Source of the DNA: Thalassospira profundimaris
Lineage (GTDB): Bacteria > Pseudomonadota > Alphaproteobacteria > Rhodospirillales > Thalassospiraceae
NCBI RefSeq assembly: GCF_003326675.1
Contig: NZ_JPWF01000003.1
Span: 248,001 to 312,000 of the forward strand
DNA length: 64,000 bases
Direction: 5' to 3'
Shown in pieces: positions 18,528-28,974 of this stretch. Position numbers and translations under genes: made by a program. Numbering within the stretch: the first letter of the stretch is position 1; the number at the start of each line of letters is the position of its first letter. The notes under the pieces were generated by a model that worked only from the letters and a program-made list of their open reading frames with translations, did no database searches and was not told where the DNA came from.

Positions 18528-19604
18528 ATGATGCATACACGTCGGAAAGCATTGGTGTATTCGCGCTATATCTTCAGTCTGTTGCTGTCATTGATGATCG
18601 GTTTTCCCAATCTCGCCAATGCCTGCACGCGATTGGTTTATCTGGGCGCGAATGATGATGTCATCACGGCCCGTTCTATGGATTGGAAGTCTGACATTGC
18701 CACCAATTTGTGGATTTTTCCGCGCGGCATAAAACGCGAAGGCAAGGCTGGGGCAAATTCTGCTGAATGGACTTCCAAATATGGAAGCATTATCGCGTCG
18801 GGCTATGACATCTCCACAACAGATGGTCTGAATGAAGCGGGTTTGTCGGCAAATTTGCTCTGGTTGGTGGAATCGGAATATCCCCGCTATGAAGGTAAAA
18901 CACCCGGGCTTTCGATAGCGTTGTGGGCGCAATATGTTCTCGATAATTTTGCCACCGTTGACGAGGCCGTCCGGGCCCTTGAACAACATCCGTTCACGGT
19001 TGTAACCGATCACCTGCCGGGTGAGGATCGCTTGGCGACATTGCATTTGTCGATCTCCGACGCCACAGGCGATAGCGCAATTATCGAATATATTTCGGGC
19101 AAGCAGGTAATTCACCACGACCGCGATTATCAGGTGATGACGAACTCGCCTATCTTTGAAGAACAGCTTGCCCTGAACAGCTATTGGCGTCAGATCGGCG
19201 GGACAGTCATGCTGCCGGGTACTAACCGTGCGTCCGACCGGTTTGCACGTGCATCATTCTATGTAAATGCGATCCCGAAATCCGAAGACCCTGTTATTGC
19301 ATTGGCCAGCGTTTTTAGTGTCATTCGCAATGTTTCGGTCCCCTTCGGTGTTTCGACCCCGAGTGAACCCAATATTTCTTCGACACGCTGGCGCACGGTC
19401 GCTGATCACAAGCGCATGTTGTATTTCTTTGAGTCGGCTTTGACGCCAAATACCTTTTGGGTGGATTTGAACGAAATCGATTTCTCCAACGAAACCGGGC
19501 AGGTCAAGAAACTAGACCTTGGGCCTCATCAGAGAAATGTGTTTGCCGGAAATGCCTTGTCCGATTTCATCCCCGCCGAGCCATTTGAATTTCAGGGACT
19601 GTAA
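18528..19604 (+). CDS. Secreted Ntn-hydrolase, penicillin V acylase/bile-salt hydrolase-like
   Basis: 358 residues of the choloylglycine hydrolase family (linear amide C-N bonds). A signal peptide (residues about 1-32, hydrophobic core IFSLLLSLMIGF, end NLANA) is followed directly by Cys33, so removal of the signal would expose the N-terminal nucleophile, as in periplasmic Gram-negative acylases. Arg and Asp of the active site are seen in ITARSMDW. Related enzymes cleave penicillin V, N-acyl-homoserine lactones or bile salts; which applies here is unknown. GGAGAG at 18515-18520 is the likely ribosome site; ATG codons at 18528 and 18531 are both usable. Transcribed alone. Confidence 0.85.
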   Translation: MMHTRRKALVYSRYIFSLLLSLMIGFPNLANACTRLVYLGANDDVITARSMDWKSDIATNLWIFPRGIKREGKAGANSAEWTSKYGSIIASGYDISTTDGLNEAGLSANLLWLVESEYPRYEGKTPGLSIALWAQYVLDNFATVDEAVRALEQHPFTVVTDHLPGEDRLATLHLSISDATGDSAIIEYISGKQVIHHDRDYQVMTNSPIFEEQLALNSYWRQIGGTVMLPGTNRASDRFARASFYVNAIPKSEDPVIALASVFSVIRNVSVPFGVSTPSEPNISSTRWRTVADHKRMLYFFESALTPNTFWVDLNEIDFSNETGQVKKLDLGPHQRNVFAGNALSDFIPAEPFEFQGL

Positions 19605-19920
19605 ACAGGGAATCGGATTTCTGTTCGGGGAATTTGTTGGTGCGCTGTTCTGGATGTGTTGGTCTTAACGTGTGTATTCCATGACTGTTTGTGATCAAAC
19701 GAACAGCTTTGAAAATCCCAAGGTTCAAATGAAAACCCCTCTTTGTCCGAAAGTTTGTTCGGGGTTTTAGGGCTTGATTTTGCTGGTGTTTGCACCTTTT
19801 GTTGCGGAAATTTTACATTCCGCTAGGCTTTGATATCTGACCAGAGTGTGGTGGCTTTAATTGCAGGCAATGGATCAGTAGCCTTGGTGCTGCTGAACAA
19901 AAGACGCTTAGAGGACCGAC
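19605..19920. other. 316-bp intergenic region
   Basis: No supported gene. A possible stem, 19732-19739 with 19761-19768 (AAAACCCC/GGGGTTTT), with a 21-base loop could be a weak terminator for the acylase. Short frames on the minus strand here lack ribosome sites and family features. Confidence 0.4.
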
Positions 19921-21468
19921 ATGACCGAGAAGCAGATCGAGATCGAACTGAAACTCAGAATCGATCCGAAACATGTAACGCGTTTGAAAAACGCACCGGT
20001 CCTGCGAGAGGTCAAGGAAGGGCGTCGTCTGACGACCACCCATCTTGTTTCCATCTATCACGACACCCCCAAGCTTTCCCTGGCCGACAAGGGCCTTGCA
20101 ATCCGTATTCGCAAGAAGGGCACAAAGGGCTGGGAACAGACCGTCAAAACGTCGAACGGTCTGCGCGAAGCGTTGCCGTCGCGCCATGAATGGACCGTGG
20201 AGCTTGAAGACGGTGTCCTTGACCTTGATCGCTTTACCGACAAGGACGTCAAAAAGCTTCTGAACAAGTTTGCCAAAAAGAAAAAGATCGACCGGATTTT
20301 TGAAAGCGACCTGAAACGCAGCGCAGTTGACCTGACCTATCGTGATGCGGTTATGGAATTGGCAATCGATCAGGGCGTGGTGCGTTCCGGGGAAAAGGAA
20401 ACCCCGATTTCAGAGGTCGAGTTTGAACTGAAAAGCGGCCACCCGGCGGCGCTGTTTGATTTGGCACTCGAACTTCAACGAACCGTGCCATTGTTGCTGA
20501 GCATGCGTTCAAAGGCGTCGCGCGGACGTGATCTGTATCTTGGGCAGGCACCGGGGGCCTATCGTGCCGCGCCGGTGGCCTTAAGTGATGATATGTCGGC
20601 TGAAACGGCCTTTCGGACCATGCTGGGACAGGGGCTTCGCATGACCCTGAGCAACGAGGTCTGTGTGCGGCAGGACCTTGATGTTGAAGGTTGTCATCAG
20701 ATGCGGGTTGGTTTGCGCCGCCTGCGCGTTGCCTTGAACCTGTTTAAGAAGAACCTGCCTGCGGGCGAGGCCGTCTTGCTGCGTCGTTTGCTGAAAACAT
20801 GCAGCAAGGGGCTTGATGGTTTACGCGACTGGGATGTGTTCCTTGGTGAAACCTTGCCGATGATCGAGGAACGCTTCCCCGATCATGCGGGCGTTGCCGA
20901 ACTGCGCAAGGCGGCGGAAAAGCAGCGTGCAGATGCCTTGGCGGCGGCCCGCACGATGCTTGATCAGCCGGAATATGGTCAGTTGCTTTTGATCCTTGGT
21001 GCATGGGCAAGCTATTCGCGATGGGCATCTGGTGCCAGTGCCGAACAGATGAAGGCAATGGCATCGCCGGTAACCGAACTTGCCAGTCCGCTTCTTGATG
21101 CGGCGTACAAGCGTGTGACCAAGCGCGACAAGCATGTCTCGGAACTCAGCGTTCCGCAACTTCATGCCCTGCGTCTTGATGTCAAACAGATGCGCTATGG
21201 CGCGGAATTTTTCGGATCCGTCTATTCGGTCAAGAAGGTCAAAAAGTTCCGTTCGAAACTGACCGCGATGCAGGAAATCCTTGGCAAGCTTCAGGACGCC
21301 GCCGTCGCCGAGGCAAGGCTTGCCGATCTGACCGCACAGCTTTCCAAAGAAGGTCTGGTTGCTGTCGGGCTGGTATCGGGCTGGTTCGGGGCCCGGGTCG
21401 AACATGAACTGGCCGGGCTGGAAGATGCCGTCGCTGCCTTCGGGGCGCAGAAGGCCTTCTGGAAATAG
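19921..21468 (+). CDS. CYTH-CHAD domain protein (inorganic triphosphatase/polyphosphate-binding)
   Basis: 515 residues. The N-terminal CYTH domain (about 1-200) has the ExExK signature at Glu7-Glu9-Lys11, plus the Arg/Lys-rich barrel strands (LAIRIRKKG). These domains hydrolyse inorganic triphosphate or act on related substrates. The C-terminal CHAD domain (about 215-510) is a helical, basic, His-rich bundle with the repeat-start MRVGLRRLRVALNLF and a second repeat near LRLDVKQMRYGAEFF; CHAD domains bind polyphosphate. The pair is a common fusion. Its gene converges on the photolyase gene 18 bases away, with no terminator between. Confidence 0.9.
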   Translation: MTEKQIEIELKLRIDPKHVTRLKNAPVLREVKEGRRLTTTHLVSIYHDTPKLSLADKGLAIRIRKKGTKGWEQTVKTSNGLREALPSRHEWTVELEDGVLDLDRFTDKDVKKLLNKFAKKKKIDRIFESDLKRSAVDLTYRDAVMELAIDQGVVRSGEKETPISEVEFELKSGHPAALFDLALELQRTVPLLLSMRSKASRGRDLYLGQAPGAYRAAPVALSDDMSAETAFRTMLGQGLRMTLSNEVCVRQDLDVEGCHQMRVGLRRLRVALNLFKKNLPAGEAVLLRRLLKTCSKGLDGLRDWDVFLGETLPMIEERFPDHAGVAELRKAAEKQRADALAAARTMLDQPEYGQLLLILGAWASYSRWASGASAEQMKAMASPVTELASPLLDAAYKRVTKRDKHVSELSVPQLHALRLDVKQMRYGAEFFGSVYSVKKVKKFRSKLTAMQEILGKLQDAAVAEARLADLTAQLSKEGLVAVGLVSGWFGARVEHELAGLEDAVAAFGAQKAFWK

Positions 21469-21486
21469 ACGGAATAAATCCTGTTG

Positions 21487-22947
21487 CTATGCGATGGCCT
21501 GTTTCATGTCCTGATAGGCCGTTAATGCGCGTTCACGGCCTTCTTTGACCCCGACAATGGGCATGGGGTAGGTCTGACCCAATGTGATCCCAGCGGCCTT
21601 GAGGATCAGTGGGGATGCCTCCCACGGTTTATGGATGTACTGTTCAGGCATGTCGCGCAATTCCGGTACCCACTGGCGAACATATTCGCCGGCCGGGTCA
21701 AATTTCTCGCCCTGAAGAACCGGATTGAAAATACGGAAATAGGGGGCCGCATCCGCGCCACATCCACCGATCCATTGCCATGAAAAGGCGTTGTTGGCCG
21801 GACAGGCATCGACAAGCGTATCGTCAAACCATGCCAGCCCTTCGCGCCAGTGGATCAACAGATGCTTGACCAAAACCGAACCGACAATCATGCGAACCCG
21901 GTTATGCATATATCCCGTATGCCAAAGTTCGCGCATCCCGGCATCGACAATCGGAAAGCCTGTTTGCCCCCTTTGCCAGCGTTCCAAGGCCTTTTCATCC
22001 TGATCCCACGGGAAATGGGCAAATTGCCCTTGAAGCGGAACCGAGCGTAAATCCTTGGCGTGAAACAGAATATGATGGGCAAACTCCCGCCATCCCAGTT
22101 CTGACATGAATTTTGATGCAGTTTTGCCCTCACCCGGATGGGCATCGGCAAAGTGACTGGCGCTGTGCCATACCTGATAGGGGCTGATTTCCCCGAAACG
22201 CAGATGCGGCGAAAGCTCCGACGTCACCCGATGGTCCGGGCGATCACGCAAATCGGCATAATCGGTCAGGCGATCATCGATGAAATCGAAAAGCTGTTGC
22301 TTTGCACCGGCTTCGCCCGGCGTGAACCGTTCTGAAAACCCGCCTGCCCAGTCAAAGGGTTTGGGCCCAAGATCAAGCGCCGACAGAGTGGCTTCATCTG
22401 CAAGAACACTATCACCAAGCGGAATGTTTTGCGGGGCAGCTATTGGTTGGCGTGGCGGCGGGCATTTCTGACAGGCGCGCCAGAACGGGCTATAGACCTT
22501 GAAATCCGTGCCGCCACCAGTTTTGATTTCCCACGGTTCAAACAACAGATTGGCCTTGAAGCTTTCGCAGATCAGGCCGCGATCCAAAATTGCTGCCTTA
22601 AGGTCGGTATCGCGGTCTGTTGATGGCTTGTCATAAAGCCGGTTCCAGAAAACCGCCCTTATGTCATGCGCATCAATCAGGTTTTCGATGATTTTACCGG
22701 CATCACCGACGAACAGCCGCAAGGCAGACAAAGAACCAAGGCTTTTGGCCAGTGCGCCAAGGCTTCTTTCCAGCCACCAGCGCGTCGCACCACCAAGCTG
22801 ACTGTTGATAACCGGGTCAAGAATGAAAACCGGCAGGACCATGCCGTCATTTTCATTGGCCCATGTAACGGCCTTAACCAATGCGGGATTGTCAGCCAGA
22901 CGCAGATCATTGCGAAACCACATGATGGCGATCGGGCGTTTGGTCAT
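21487..22947 (-). CDS. phr: Deoxyribodipyrimidine photolyase
   Basis: 486 residues from the ATG at 22947, which puts IAIMWFRNDLRLADN at residues 5-19, the standard photolyase start; AGGA precedes it. A longer in-frame reading begins at 23067 but the extra 40 residues are unlike the family. The antenna-binding alpha/beta domain is followed by the FAD domain with TSELSPHLRFGEISP, GWREFAHHILF, the Trp-rich segment and DACPANNAFSWQWIGGCGAD. It repairs cyclobutane pyrimidine dimers with blue light. The sequence fits class I CPD photolyase better than a cryptochrome but this is not certain. Confidence 0.9.
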   Translation of the reverse strand: MTKRPIAIMWFRNDLRLADNPALVKAVTWANENDGMVLPVFILDPVINSQLGGATRWWLERSLGALAKSLGSLSALRLFVGDAGKIIENLIDAHDIRAVFWNRLYDKPSTDRDTDLKAAILDRGLICESFKANLLFEPWEIKTGGGTDFKVYSPFWRACQKCPPPRQPIAAPQNIPLGDSVLADEATLSALDLGPKPFDWAGGFSERFTPGEAGAKQQLFDFIDDRLTDYADLRDRPDHRVTSELSPHLRFGEISPYQVWHSASHFADAHPGEGKTASKFMSELGWREFAHHILFHAKDLRSVPLQGQFAHFPWDQDEKALERWQRGQTGFPIVDAGMRELWHTGYMHNRVRMIVGSVLVKHLLIHWREGLAWFDDTLVDACPANNAFSWQWIGGCGADAAPYFRIFNPVLQGEKFDPAGEYVRQWVPELRDMPEQYIHKPWEASPLILKAAGITLGQTYPMPIVGVKEGRERALTAYQDMKQAIA

Positions 22948-23066
22948 CTTCAATCCTGGTGTTGTCTGCTTGTTATCGGGAGGAGCTTGGGCAGAAGGGG
23001 AGAGAGCGTCGCGACTGTGACAGCGTTTGAGGGGATGCCGTGGCGCTCTCTCTGGCTCGGGGTACA

Positions 23067-24584
23067 TTAACTGCTACGTTGAAGAATCTCGATCAGTTCA
23101 CCAAAACTTTCAGAAAGTTGTTGTTGTTCCCAACCGGCAAAGCCAAGCACAAGTCCCTGTGGCAGGTTTGGGCGGTTTTCTGGGGATTTATCATGGTAAT
23201 AGGATGAAAGCGCACGGCAATCGAGACCGGCTTGGACCATTCTTTCCTGAATGAAAATGTCGTCCTGGCCGGTAAGCAGACGGGCGCAAAGATGCAATCC
23301 GCCATCCGATGGCATGGCCGAAAGCAATCCCGTGGCAGTATTGGCAATCAGGTCTTTAAGATGGGCGCGCCGTTCGCCATAGCGCATCCGCATCTTGCGG
23401 ACATGACTGCCAAAATGACCCTCGGCAAAAAACGCGGCAAGGGCTGCTTGCGTGGTTGGTGCAGGGACGCCATCGGCAAATCCGCGCATCCCGCGAAAGG
23501 CCGGGATCAAGGCCGGTGGCAGCACAAGATATCCAAGTCGGATGCCGGGGAACAGGACCCGTGAAAATGTCCCGACATAGATGACCCGGTTATCGTTATC
23601 CAACCCCTGCAGCGATGAAAGCGGTGGCCCGTCATAACGGTAATCGCTGTCATAATCGTCTTCGACAATCCAGGCATCATTGCTTTTTGCCCACTGCAAA
23701 AGCGCCAGTCGCCGGGCCAACGATAATGTGGTGCCAAGCGGGTAATTGCGTGACGGTGTGGTTACAACAATGCGTGCGGGTGACGGGGTTGCCATAAGCC
23801 CGTCAACATTAAGGCCCTCGTCATCAACGGCAACTGGATGAACAACCGCGCCGCTTGATGCCAGAACGCCACGAATCCCCTCGTAACCGGGGTCTTCGGT
23901 GGCAATAATGTCCCCCGGATCAACAAGGGCACGGGCGGTAAGATCAAGCGCCTGCTGCGCACCGGACACAATCATCACCTGATCGCTATGGCAATTGACG
24001 CCGCGTGACTGGCGGAGCCATTTGGCCACTTCATCGCGCAATTGCACCAAGCCCATCGGATCATCGGGGATGGTCAGATCAATTTGCGGGGCCCGCCATG
24101 CCCGCCGCAAAAGCCGCGCCCAAAGATCAAATGGAAATCCGTCCAAATCCGGTGTGGCCGGGTTGAATGGTCGGGCAACGCGAAACCTTGGAAAGCGCCG
24201 CTGATAGGCCAGCATCCTGATGGCACTTTGACTAAGACGCAAAGGCCGTTCGCCCGAAGTGTCGGCTGTGGATTGGCTGGTTTTGGCATCAGACGCCACA
24301 TCCTGATCGGGCAGGGACCGTGCGACAAAGCTTCCGGCACCGATGCGGGTTTCAAGATATCCTTCGGATGTCAGAAGATCAAAACTGGCCACAACCGTAT
24401 TGCGCGATACGCCCAATGATGTGGCCAAATCCCGGCTGGCCGGAAGTCGTTCACCCGGATGTAACCGGCCATCAAGAATAGCCGCGCGGATACCGTGATA
24501 AAGTCGGCGATAGGCGGTACTGCCTTGATCCGTATCCTTGTCGGTCTGGCTGGGATAGATCCAGCTATAATCGCTATGCGGCAT
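23067..24584 (-). CDS. MocR/PdxR-type regulator: GntR HTH fused to aminotransferase-like domain
   Basis: 505 residues. The winged helix is at about residues 18-88 (LPASRDLATSLGVSRNTVVAS). The fold-type I aminotransferase domain follows, with ATEDPGYEG, the AWIVEDDYDSDYR segment and the PLP-lysine region (GTFSRVLFPGIRLGYLV). An upstream TTG at 24644 overlaps the -35 hexamer of a good promoter whose start would be near 24617, so the ATG at 24584 is the likely start. MocR proteins sense PLP or amino compounds. It is divergent from a flavin-binding split-barrel protein, which is its probable target. Confidence 0.88.
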   Translation of the reverse strand: MPHSDYSWIYPSQTDKDTDQGSTAYRRLYHGIRAAILDGRLHPGERLPASRDLATSLGVSRNTVVASFDLLTSEGYLETRIGAGSFVARSLPDQDVASDAKTSQSTADTSGERPLRLSQSAIRMLAYQRRFPRFRVARPFNPATPDLDGFPFDLWARLLRRAWRAPQIDLTIPDDPMGLVQLRDEVAKWLRQSRGVNCHSDQVMIVSGAQQALDLTARALVDPGDIIATEDPGYEGIRGVLASSGAVVHPVAVDDEGLNVDGLMATPSPARIVVTTPSRNYPLGTTLSLARRLALLQWAKSNDAWIVEDDYDSDYRYDGPPLSSLQGLDNDNRVIYVGTFSRVLFPGIRLGYLVLPPALIPAFRGMRGFADGVPAPTTQAALAAFFAEGHFGSHVRKMRMRYGERRAHLKDLIANTATGLLSAMPSDGGLHLCARLLTGQDDIFIQERMVQAGLDCRALSSYYHDKSPENRPNLPQGLVLGFAGWEQQQLSESFGELIEILQRSS

Positions 24585-24616
24585 CAAATGGCTCTGAGGG
24601 TTTAAATTGGTTCTGT

Positions 24617-24651
24617 CATTTTTATTATAATGGACCTTTTTCAAAGTCCAA
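24617..24651 (-). promoter_or_regulatory. Sigma-70-type promoter of the MocR gene with overlapping inverted repeat
   Basis: On the minus strand, TTGGAC (24651-24646), a 16-base spacer and a perfect TATAAT (24629-24624). TGGAC (24631-24635) and GTCCA (24646-24650) form an inverted repeat spanning the spacer and the -35 box, a candidate operator for autoregulation and for the divergent gene. Confidence 0.6.
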
Positions 24652-24705
24652 TTTTAACGATGATGAGGCCATTGATTGCCACCAGAATAAGTAAACGAGA
24701 TCGCC

Positions 24706-25365
24706 ATGTCTGATACCACTCTACCAAACCAGTACGAAGTTCATCCCCACACCAAAGTGGTTCGTGGCCCCAAACGCGCGACCTATGACCGTGAACTTGT
24801 GCATGGCATCATTGATGATGCACTGATTTGCCATGTTGGTACGGTTGTGAATGGACGCCCGGCAATGATCCCGACCGCGCATTGGCGGGTTGGCGAACGG
24901 ATTTACATCCATGGCGCATCGAAGAACCGGATTCTTGCCGCCATTGCCGAGGGTGAGGAAGCCTGTCTGTGCATCACCCATCTTGATGGTCTGGTGATGG
25001 CGCGTTCGGCATTCCATCATTCGGCAAATTATCGTTCGGTCCTGATTTACGGCAAGGGCGAGGTGGTTGAAGGTGAAGAAGGCAAGATGGAACATTCCCG
25101 CCTGTTCATTGAAAAGCTTGAACCGGGACGGTGGGATAAAATCCGTCAGCCCAACAAACAGGAACTTAAAGGGACCATGTTCCTTGGCTTCGATCTGGAT
25201 CAGGTTTCGGCAAAGGTCCGGGCCGGTGATCCGGTCGATGATGACGAAGATTATGACTGGCCGGTCTGGGCCGGTGTTTTGCCCAGCACCTTGCAGTGGG
25301 GGGCGCCGGTTGACGATGCCCGGATCAAGGAAGGGTTCGAAGGCCAAGGGTATCTTCGCGATTAA
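24706..25365 (+). CDS. Pyridoxamine 5'-phosphate oxidase-related flavin-binding protein
   Basis: 219 residues of the FMN-binding split-barrel type (Pyridox_ox_2/NimA-like). Conserved segments are the early ELVHGIIDDALICHVGTV, PTAHWRVGERIYIHGAS and the central CLCITHLDGLVMARSAFHHS. The C-terminal VWAGVLP-x-x-LQWG fits this subgroup. Such proteins bind FMN, F420 or heme; the reaction here is unknown. Divergent from the MocR regulator 121 bases away, suggesting regulation by a PLP-type signal. Confidence 0.8.
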   Translation: MSDTTLPNQYEVHPHTKVVRGPKRATYDRELVHGIIDDALICHVGTVVNGRPAMIPTAHWRVGERIYIHGASKNRILAAIAEGEEACLCITHLDGLVMARSAFHHSANYRSVLIYGKGEVVEGEEGKMEHSRLFIEKLEPGRWDKIRQPNKQELKGTMFLGFDLDQVSAKVRAGDPVDDDEDYDWPVWAGVLPSTLQWGAPVDDARIKEGFEGQGYLRD

Positions 25366-25370
25366 ACACG

Positions 25371-25406
25371 AAAAAGGGCTGGCAGATAACACTGCCAGCC
25401 CTTTTT
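25371..25406. terminator. Bidirectional intrinsic terminator
   Basis: Perfect 15-bp stem (25371-25385 with 25392-25406), 6-base loop, A run on one side and T run on the other, between two convergent genes. Confidence 0.9.
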
Positions 25407-25428
25407 AAGTCTGAGGCCTTTGGCCTGA

Positions 25429-26337
25429 TCAGCCTGCCATGGCGGCGGCGATTTTCGCACCCAGACGCGCATTGTTGCGCACCAGTGCGATATTGGCTTC
25501 AAGGCTTTTACCTTCGGTCAGTTTGGTGACACGTGCCAGAAGGAAGGGCGTCACGTCACGACCAAGAATGTTCTGTTCCTTGGCATCGGCAAGCGCATCA
25601 TCAATCGCGCCTTCGATGGCTTCGCGGGCAAGGGCCTTGTCGGCTTCGGGCGGATTGCCAATTACAACCCCACCTTCAAGACCAAATTCCCATTTCGATT
25701 TCAGGAATGCAGCCAAATCTTCCGGGCTATCAAGGCGAAGCGGGGCTTTGTGACCGCTTTCGACCGAATAGAATGCCGGGAATTCATCTGTGCCATAAGC
25801 AATAACCGGAACGCCAAGCGTTTCAAGATGTTCAAGCGTCTTGGGAATATCAAGGATCGCCTTGGCGCCTGCGCAAACAACGGCAACACTGGTTTTACCA
25901 AGTTCGGTCAGGTCGGCTGATACGTCATAATTACCGGCAAGATCACGGTGAACGCCACCAATGCCGCCGGTGGCAAAGACACGGATACCGGCTTTTTCAG
26001 CTAGGATCATTGTGGCCGAAACCGTGGTTGCACCATCGCGTTTCTTGGCAATGCAATACGGAATGTCGCGACGCGACAGTTTCAGAATATCTGTACCCTT
26101 GGCGAAATATTCGAGTTCCTCGGGCGACAGGCCGATCTTGCAGCGACCGCCAATCACAGCGATGGTGGCAGGCACCGCACCGTTATCGCGCACATCCTGT
26201 TCCACAGCTTGCGCTGTTTCAAGGTTCTGCGGATAAGGCATCCCGTGCGAAATGATGGTGGATTCAAGGGCCACGACCGGCTTGCCTGCGGCAAGGGCTT
26301 CGGCGACCTCGGGGGCGATATCAATATAGTCCGACAT
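25429..26337 (-). CDS. psuG: Pseudouridine-5'-phosphate glycosidase
   Basis: 302 residues, full length. Landmarks: [17 protein letters not shown] (residues 22-38, with the conserved Glu25), [27 protein letters not shown], and [29 protein letters not shown] with the catalytic Lys region. The enzyme cleaves pseudouridine 5'-phosphate to uracil and ribose 5-phosphate. Its usual partner, a PfkB-type pseudouridine kinase, is not adjacent; the divergent neighbour is an MFS carrier. The 229 bases to that gene hold a short inverted repeat (GGTAT/ATACC at 26526-26541) but no further gene. Confidence 0.93.
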   Translation of the reverse strand: MSDYIDIAPEVAEALAAGKPVVALESTIISHGMPYPQNLETAQAVEQDVRDNGAVPATIAVIGGRCKIGLSPEELEYFAKGTDILKLSRRDIPYCIAKKRDGATTVSATMILAEKAGIRVFATGGIGGVHRDLAGNYDVSADLTELGKTSVAVVCAGAKAILDIPKTLEHLETLGVPVIAYGTDEFPAFYSVESGHKAPLRLDSPEDLAAFLKSKWEFGLEGGVVIGNPPEADKALAREAIEGAIDDALADAKEQNILGRDVTPFLLARVTKLTEGKSLEANIALVRNNARLGAKIAAAMAG

Positions 26338-26566
26338 TCCGATATGCTCATATCTGGTTTAAAGTTTTAAAGGCCAGAATTAAACAGATCGCCCCGTGAA
26401 ATCCAGCCCAAACCGTGCCACCGGATCACGCTTTGGGAATGTCTGTCGTGCACAGGGTGGGTAATCCTTGCCAACGGCGCAATGGACTTATGCCAGTGAT
26501 CAGATTGTAAGCGATTGATTTGATGGGTATCTTGGAATACCACCAAATTATGAAAGCCCACCGGAT

Positions 26567-27760
26567 ATGCATTCCAAGCCGACCCTGACACGCGGACTTC
26601 TTGCCTTTATGGCGATTGGAAGTGGCCTGTCTGTTGCCAGTCTTTATTACGTGCAACCTTTGTTGGAACTGTTGGCACGTGAATATGGTCTTAGTGAAAC
26701 CAGTGCCGGGCTTCTGGTGACGGTCGCACAGCTTGGCTATCTGACCGGATTGATTGCAGTTGTGCCGCTTGGCGATCATCATGAACGGCGCAAATTGCTG
26801 ACGGTGACATCGGCACTTACTGCACTTGGACTGCTGGCTATGGGGCTTGCACCTTCATTCCTGTTGCTGGTGGCGTTCAGTGTTTCTGTGGGGATTACCT
26901 GTGTTACCGCCCAGATCCTTGTGCCGCTTGCCGCCCATCTTGCCAGTGATGACAAGCGCGGTTCGGCAGTGGGTGCTGTGATGAGTGGCCTGTTGCTGGG
27001 GATCCTTCTGGCGCGCACCTTTTCCGGGATTATGGCCGAACTTGCCGGTTGGCGGTCGGTCTTTATTGTCGCGTCCGTCCTGATGGCGTTTTATTCGATT
27101 GCCTGTTACCGGATCATTCCCAATATTCCGCCGACATCCCATACCAGCTATCGCACACTTTATCTGTCGATCTTGCATCTGTTCAGGGACGAGCCGGTTT
27201 TGCGGCGGCGCAGCCTGATTGGCGGTTTGCAATATGCCGTCTTTGCGATTTTCTGGACATCAATGGCCTTCATGCTGGTGCGGCAATATGACATGTCCGA
27301 AGCCGTCATCGGGCTTTATGGCCTGATCGGCGCAATTGGTATTCTGGCCGCACGTATTGCAGGCCGATTGGCCGATAAGGGATGGGCAAAGCTCAGTACC
27401 GGCGGGTTCCTTTTGACCACGATTTCAAGCTGGGTGTTGCTGTATTGGGGGCAATGGTCACTGGTGGCCTTTGCCGTCGGGGTGGTGTTGCTTGATCTTG
27501 GTATTCAGGGCACGCATATCTCAAACCAAAGCGAGGTTTATCGACTCAGCCCCGAGGCGCGTAGCCGCCTGACCACAGGCTATATGGCAAGTTACTTCTT
27601 TGGTGGCGCGTGCGGATCGGCAAGTTCGGCGGTGGCTTATGGCATGGGGGGATGGCCCGCTGTGGTGGCCCTTGGATCGACTGTTTCGATCCTGTGTGTT
27701 GTGATCTGGGCCGCGACCGAATTGCGTTTACCGGTACGGCAGATGAAACACGGTTCCTGA
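26567..27760 (+). CDS. MFS transporter, YnfM-like
   Basis: 397 residues with twelve hydrophobic segments. It starts with a short cytosolic tail and SVASLYYVQPLLELLAREYGLS, and has the loop 2-3 motif PLGDHHERRKLL after helix 2, typical of the major facilitator superfamily. The overall pattern resembles the YnfM/YgaY drug- or sugar-efflux branch. Substrate is unknown; being divergent from psuG, a nucleoside or base is conceivable but only by position. Confidence 0.85.
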   Translation: MHSKPTLTRGLLAFMAIGSGLSVASLYYVQPLLELLAREYGLSETSAGLLVTVAQLGYLTGLIAVVPLGDHHERRKLLTVTSALTALGLLAMGLAPSFLLLVAFSVSVGITCVTAQILVPLAAHLASDDKRGSAVGAVMSGLLLGILLARTFSGIMAELAGWRSVFIVASVLMAFYSIACYRIIPNIPPTSHTSYRTLYLSILHLFRDEPVLRRRSLIGGLQYAVFAIFWTSMAFMLVRQYDMSEAVIGLYGLIGAIGILAARIAGRLADKGWAKLSTGGFLLTTISSWVLLYWGQWSLVAFAVGVVLLDLGIQGTHISNQSEVYRLSPEARSRLTTGYMASYFFGGACGSASSAVAYGMGGWPAVVALGSTVSILCVVIWAATELRLPVRQMKHGS

Positions 27761-27784
27761 TCTGAAACCGGAATAGTCAAAGCA

Positions 27785-27813
27785 AAACGGCCGCCCCATC
27801 GGGACGGCCGTTT
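27785..27813. terminator. Bidirectional terminator between MFS and ilvC genes
   Basis: Nine-base-pair GC-rich stem (AAACGGCCG at 27785-27793 with CGGCCGTTT at 27805-27813), with short flanking A and T runs, between convergent genes. Confidence 0.75.
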
Positions 27814-27837
27814 GCGTAAGAACGATCTAAGCGGTGC

Positions 27838-28956
<1,119 letters not shown>

Positions 28957-28974
28957 TCACCAGGCAGGGCAAAC

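Noticed and set aside
19592..19795. 67-residue minus-strand frame after the acylase gene
   Set aside because: Overlaps the end of the acylase gene, lacks a ribosome site and has no features.
22947..23067. N-terminal extension of the photolyase
   Set aside because: The added 40 residues are Pro/Arg/Ser-rich and precede the conserved start; a better start with AGGA exists at 22947.
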